IMG/VR virus record: IMGVR_UViG_3300020457_000083
Coordinates: 1-26,217 of that record
Strand: one strand, 5' to 3'
Length of the DNA stretch: 26,217 nt
DNA from: a virus
The position numbers and the translations under genes are program-made. The notes under the pieces are model-generated. The model had not been told where the DNA came from and did not search any database. It saw only the letters and a program-made list of their open reading frames with translations. Each line of letters starts with the position of its first letter. The first letter of the stretch is position 1. Positions 22,488 to 26,217 of this stretch are shown here, one piece after another.

Positions 22488-25400
22488 TTGGCAAGACAAA
22501 CTAATATTAAATTAAGGCGTTCAGCTACGGCTGGAGCTATTCCAACTACAAGTAATTTAGATCTAGGTGAGCTAGCGCTCAATACCTACGACGGTAAACT
22601 CTATATGAAAACTACCGAGGGTAGTTTGGATAGTGTTATTCAAGTCGGCTCCTCAACAGATTCATATTTTAAAATTCGTAAAAGTTTAACCTTATCATTC
22701 GAAGTAAAGGTTGTAGCCAAAACTGCAGACCACAAATATTATAATCAGGGTTCTAGTTTAGGTTATCATATTGACGGTATAGAATCACCACACTTAATGT
22801 TGGTGCCTGGAAATACCTATAAGTTTGACCAATCAGACAGTTCAAACTCAGGCCATCCTTTAAGATTTTATTACGAAGCAGATAAAACTACTGCTTATAC
22901 TACAGGCGTAACAACAAGCGGAACTCCTGGTTCTTCAGGCGCATATACACAAATTGTACCAACTGGTGATACACCAATGTGTCTATATTACCAATGTTCA
23001 GCTCATGGATATATGGGTAATAAAGCCAGTTTTCTAACTCGTAATTTAACAGGATTTGATACCGGGGATTTAACTGAAGGAAGTAATTTATATTTTACAA
23101 ATGCTAGAGTAGATGCAAGATTAGAGGCCACTGACCATACAATAGATGGTAACGGTTCATCGGGCGGTGTTACAATATCAGATGGTAATGTACAAATTAA
23201 AACAGGAACCGGTTCAGTTGCTTCAGTAGATTTTTATTGTGAATCAAATAATGCTCACAGAGTCAGGTTAAAAGCTCCAGCACATTCAAACTTTAGTGGC
23301 AACCCTGATGTAATATTACCTAATTCATCTGGTACATTAGCACTATTAAGTGATATTAGTGTAACAGATGCTGGCGGCGATGGTTCTTTATCATATAATA
23401 ATAGCACAGGTGTAATTACATACACAGGTCCAAGTGCTGCAGAAGTAAGAGCTCATTTCTCTGCAGGTACTGGTGTAGCAATATCTAGTGGACAAATATC
23501 TATCGGACAGGCAGTTGCAACATCTTCAAATGTTACTTTTAATAATGTTACAGTAGATGGAACATTAACATCAGATGATATAACATCTACAAATATTAGT
23601 GTTGCAGGAAATGCTACAATCACAGGAAATTTAACAGTAAGTGGAACGACTACTACGGTTAATAGTTCTACATTAGATGTTGCAGATAAAAATATAACAA
23701 TTAATAAAGGTTCAGGAGATACATCTGGAACAGCAGATGGTGCTGGTATTACAATACAAGATGCAGTAAGTGCTTCAACAGACGCAACATTACTTTGGGA
23801 CGCAACAAACGATAGGTTTGATTTCTCTCACCCAGTTACAATAGTTAATAATGATACAGATGATACTTTATTATTAACATCAACTGAAGCTTCAAGCACA
23901 GCAGCTCCAGTATTAACATTAAAAAGAAATTCAGGTTCACCGGCTGATGCAGATTATTTAGGACAAGTTAAGTTTAAAGGTGAAAACGATGCTGACCAAG
24001 AAGTTGTATTTGCAAAAGTTACAGGTAAAATACAAGATGCTTCTGATGGTTCAGAAGATGGTATATTAGAATTTGCAAATATAAAAGCTGGTTCACAAAC
24101 AATTACAGCAAGATTAAGGTCTGATTCATTTCAACTTTTAAATAATACAAACCTAATAGTTAGAGGTTTAACTTACCCGACAAGTGACGGTTCAAATGGA
24201 CAAGCATTAGTAACCGATGGTTCTGGTAATTTATCATTCAGTAGTATATCTGCTGGTGGTAATGCTTTTGGTACAATTGCAGTATCAGGACAAAGTGATG
24301 TTGTTGCAGACTCTAATAGTGATACACTTACATTAGTTGCTGGTTCAAATATAACACTTACAACTAATGCTGGTGGCGACTCTGTAACAATTGCTGCTAG
24401 TGGTGGTGGTTCTTCAATTACAGTACAAGATGAAGGCAGTGCCTTATCTACTGCATTGGGTACATTAAATTTTGTAGGTGCTGGAGTTACAGCAAGTGGT
24501 ACTGGTGCTACAAAAACAATTACAATTCCAGGCACGGGTACAGTAAGTGAAGCATTTAAAACTATTGCAGTTTCAGGCTCATCAGATATAGTTGCTGATT
24601 CAGCTACAGATACACTAACACTTGTAGCTGGTAGTAATATGACTATCACACAAAATGCAAGTAGTGATACAATTACTTTTGCATCTTCAGGCGGTAGTAG
24701 TACATCTGCTGCAGATATAAGAAAGAAATTTGTTTATACAACATCAGGAAGTACAACTGCTTTCAGTGGCTCAGATGATAATTCACAAACACTTAGTTAT
24801 ACAACAGGAGCTGTTGATGTATTCCTAAATGGTGTATTACAAAAATTAACAACTGACTATGCTGAAACAAATAGTTCTACAATTACTTTTGTAAATGCTA
24901 TTCCTAGTGGAAACGTTGTAGAAATAGTTGCGTATTATAGAACAATAGGAACAGGTAATTCTGTCGTTGACCAATTTACAGGTAATGGTTCAACAACGGC
25001 ATTCACTGTTACAACTGCCCCGGCAGATGAAAAGAATTTAATGGTTTACATTGATGGTGTGTATCAACAGAAAACTGATTATACTGTAAGTGGTACAACA
25101 TTAACATTTGATACTGCACCGGCAAGTGGTGCAACGATAGAAACTGTTTCCATGGTTGGTGCGATTACAACACAAGGAGCATTAACATTAACAGGTGCAC
25201 TTACCGGTACATCTGGTGATTTTTCTAGTGATTTTAGTATAGCAGGTAATTTATTACTAGACGGAGATAATAAAGAATTAAGATTCTATGAAGGTTCTAA
25301 CTTTGTAGGATTTGAGGCCCCTGCATTATCTGGTGACCAAATATGGGTATTACCAGACGCGGATGGTTCGAGTGGCCATGCATTAAAAACTGATGGTTCC

Positions 25401-26217
25401 GGTAATTTAAGCTGGGGAACAGCAGGTGGTAATGCATTTGATAAAGTCGCAGTAAGTGGACAATCAAATATAGTTGCTGACTCTACTACTGACACATTAA
25501 CTTTTGCCGCTGGTACAGGTATCACATTAACAACTACACCAGGAACAGATACACTTACAATTACAAACTCAGCAACTGGTGCAAATGCATTTGGAACAAT
25601 TGCAGTTAGTGGCCAAACAAGCGTGGCGGCCGACTCAACAGGAGATACATTAACTTTAGAAGCTGGTGCAGGTATTACACTAACAACAGATGCTTCTACT
25701 GATAAAGTTACAATAGCTGGTGGAAGTGGTTCCGTATTTACTACTGATTTATTTACTGCATCAGGTTCTGGTTCAGCATTACTATCATATACATTATCAA
25801 CAACACCTAGCTCAGAAAATGAATTAATTTGTTTTATTGAGGGTGTTTATCAGAATAAAAATTCATATAGTTTAAGTGGAACAACATTAACATTTGATTC
25901 TGGTATAGTTTCAGGCCAAGAGATTGTGGTTCATCATGTTGGTGCAGGAGTAGTAGGTGTATCTCCAACTATTGATACATTTACAGGAGATGGCTCAACA
26001 ACAGGTTATACTTTATCTTTAGCTCCACCAAATGAAAATTACTTATCAGTATTTTGGGACGGTGTGTATCAACATCATAGCGAATATTCAGTTAGTGGTA
26101 CAACACTAACATTTACAGCAGCGGCACCAAATTCAACAGCAATAGAAGTTCATATACCTTCAGTAAATGGAATAGGAACACCAAGTGATGGAACAGTCAC
26201 ACCAGCTAAATTAAGTA
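22488..26217 (+). CDS. Giant tail fibre with cupredoxin-like domain, TTG start (cut by window edge)
   Basis: Open from a TTG at 22488 to the window end, 1243 codons visible. The TTG is fixed by AGGAG at 22477-22481 (6-base spacing), by an in-frame TAG at 22476 just upstream, and by the fibre-type N-terminus ARQTNIKLRRSATAGAIPTT. After this (residues 1-60) comes a cupredoxin-like domain at about 67-182 with PGNTYKFDQSDSSNSGHPLR (about 106-125) and YYQCSAHGYMG, giving His123, Cys170, His173 and Met176. Then follow FTNARVDARLEA and the fibre module GNLTVSGTTTTVNSS (about 380-395). The rest is built from repeats: four copies of a 45-residue AVSGQ unit and four copies of a ~65-residue DGVYQ unit. 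The C-terminus is not seen. The protein is probably a host-binding fibre or baseplate-attached appendage. Confidence 0.85.
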   Translation, partial: MARQTNIKLRRSATAGAIPTTSNLDLGELALNTYDGKLYMKTTEGSLDSVIQVGSSTDSYFKIRKSLTLSFEVKVVAKTADHKYYNQGSSLGYHIDGIESPHLMLVPGNTYKFDQSDSSNSGHPLRFYYEADKTTAYTTGVTTSGTPGSSGAYTQIVPTGDTPMCLYYQCSAHGYMGNKASFLTRNLTGFDTGDLTEGSNLYFTNARVDARLEATDHTIDGNGSSGGVTISDGNVQIKTGTGSVASVDFYCESNNAHRVRLKAPAHSNFSGNPDVILPNSSGTLALLSDISVTDAGGDGSLSYNNSTGVITYTGPSAAEVRAHFSAGTGVAISSGQISIGQAVATSSNVTFNNVTVDGTLTSDDITSTNISVAGNATITGNLTVSGTTTTVNSSTLDVADKNITINKGSGDTSGTADGAGITIQDAVSASTDATLLWDATNDRFDFSHPVTIVNNDTDDTLLLTSTEASSTAAPVLTLKRNSGSPADADYLGQVKFKGENDADQEVVFAKVTGKIQDASDGSEDGILEFANIKAGSQTITARLRSDSFQLLNNTNLIVRGLTYPTSDGSNGQALVTDGSGNLSFSSISAGGNAFGTIAVSGQSDVVADSNSDTLTLVAGSNITLTTNAGGDSVTIAASGGGSSITVQDEGSALSTALGTLNFVGAGVTASGTGATKTITIPGTGTVSEAFKTIAVSGSSDIVADSATDTLTLVAGSNMTITQNASSDTITFASSGGSSTSAADIRKKFVYTTSGSTTAFSGSDDNSQTLSYTTGAVDVFLNGVLQKLTTDYAETNSSTITFVNAIPSGNVVEIVAYYRTIGTGNSVVDQFTGNGSTTAFTVTTAPADEKNLMVYIDGVYQQKTDYTVSGTTLTFDTAPASGATIETVSMVGAITTQGALTLTGALTGTSGDFSSDFSIAGNLLLDGDNKELRFYEGSNFVGFEAPALSGDQIWVLPDADGSSGHALKTDGSGNLSWGTAGGNAFDKVAVSGQSNIVADSTTDTLTFAAGTGITLTTTPGTDTLTITNSATGANAFGTIAVSGQTSVAADSTGDTLTLEAGAGITLTTDASTDKVTIAGGSGSVFTTDLFTASGSGSALLSYTLSTTPSSENELICFIEGVYQNKNSYSLSGTTLTFDSGIVSGQEIVVHHVGAGVVGVSPTIDTFTGDGSTTGYTLSLAPPNENYLSVFWDGVYQHHSEYSVSGTTLTFTAAAPNSTAIEVHIPSVNGIGTPSDGTVTPAKLS
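22686..23035 (+). other. Cupredoxin-like domain with complete type-1 copper ligand pattern
   Basis: Encodes residues about 67-182 of the TTG-start fibre. It opens with LTLSFEVKVVAKT, has YHIDGIESPHLMLVPGNTYK and FDQSDSSNSGHPLRF, a YTTGVTTSGTPGSSGAYTQI stretch, and ends LYYQCSAHGYMG. The ligand set would be His123 ... Cys170-x2-His173-x2-Met176. The Cys-x2-His-x2-Met loop has the same spacing as amicyanin (Cys-Thr-Pro-His-Pro-Phe-Met). Copper binding is inferred, not shown. Confidence 0.65.
24261..25718 (+). repeat. Four copies of a 45-residue fibre repeat
   Basis: Copies at 24261-24395, 24549-24683, 25431-25565 and 25584-25718. Consensus begins NAFGTIAVSGQSxIVADS and continues DTLTLxAGxxITLTTxAxxD. 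A more distant copy lies in the long fibre gene at about 19019-19156 (RNISVAGQSTIVADSN). The copies are spaced irregularly (288, 882 and 153 bases between starts). Confidence 0.8.
24726..26159 (+). repeat. Four copies of a ~65-residue DGVYQ fibre repeat
   Basis: Copies at 24726-24938, 24969-25154, 25746-25940 and 25974-26159. Shared pattern: FTGxGSTTAFT, then a strand ending in (D/E/N)GVYQ, then DYxxSGTTLTF, then xAPxSGxxIEV. The first copy is the most diverged (DVFLNGVLQKLTTDY). Each looks like a small beta-sandwich unit. The copies interleave with the 45-residue repeats, suggesting that the fibre grew by block duplication. Confidence 0.8.

Noticed and set aside
22854-23018. A complete plastocyanin gene as a photosynthesis-related auxiliary gene
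   Set aside because: The copper-site pattern lies inside a continuous fibre reading frame without a signal peptide or separate start, so it is a fibre domain and not a host-type electron carrier.
24173-24649. Long leftward open frame (158 codons) inside the last fibre gene
   Set aside because: It is rich in Val, Pro, Ala and Ser, as expected from the antisense of Gly/Thr/Ser-rich repeat DNA. No ribosome binding site or recognisable protein feature was seen.
24261-26217. Diversity-generating retroelement target region
   Set aside because: The fibre repeats differ at all codon positions and are not an A-substituted template/variable pair. No reverse transcriptase or lectin-type variable domain is present in the window.

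Overview
The window is a piece of the virion-structure region of a T4-like (Tevenvirinae-related) myovirus genome. It is AT-rich (by eye about one-third GC), almost fully coding, and the proteins look closest to those of marine T4-like phages (cyanomyoviruses and Pelagibacter myoviruses). The host cannot be settled from this window. No tRNA, CRISPR, integrase, metabolic gene or insertion sequence was seen.

Layout: positions 1-646 carry two leftward genes, a gene cut by the left edge and the head-completion protein gp4. From 695 everything runs rightward. Positions 695-6770 hold a T4-order baseplate set: tail-tube cap gp48, wedge gp53, a gp27-like hub, a gp5-like spike without a lysozyme domain, wedge gp25 and wedge gp6. 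Positions 6772-16434 hold three large proteins: a 916-residue protein in the gp7 position, a gp8-like wedge protein, and a 1762-residue DUF4815-type structural protein. From 16443 comes a host-recognition block: a 67-residue coiled-coil protein, a 1241-residue fibre with a C-terminal S74 (endosialidase-type) self-cleaving chaperone, a 111-residue BppU-like protein, a 71-residue protein, a 494-residue fibre (GTG start) and a fibre of more than 1243 residues (TTG start) that runs off the right edge.

The genes work together in the contractile tail. gp27-like and gp5-like make the hub and puncturing tip, gp53/gp25/gp6/gp7-position/gp8 make the wedges, gp48 starts the tube, gp4 finishes the filled head, and the last six genes give peripheral fibres. 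Expression is probably late: perfect T4 late promoter boxes (TATAAATA) sit just upstream of several genes, including a crossed pair in the only divergent gap (647-694).

Most interesting points: (1) the last fibre carries a cupredoxin-like domain with a complete His/Cys/His/Met type-1 copper ligand set in amicyanin spacing; (2) two genes on opposite strands share a 20-base promoter-plus-start sequence that predicts leaderless late mRNAs; (3) the baseplate proteins share several inserted beta-rich modules; (4) the spike carries its own P2 gpV-like HxH tip; (5) a 72-base gap before the last fibre holds three perfect palindromes; (6) the fibres contain several clear internal repeat families.
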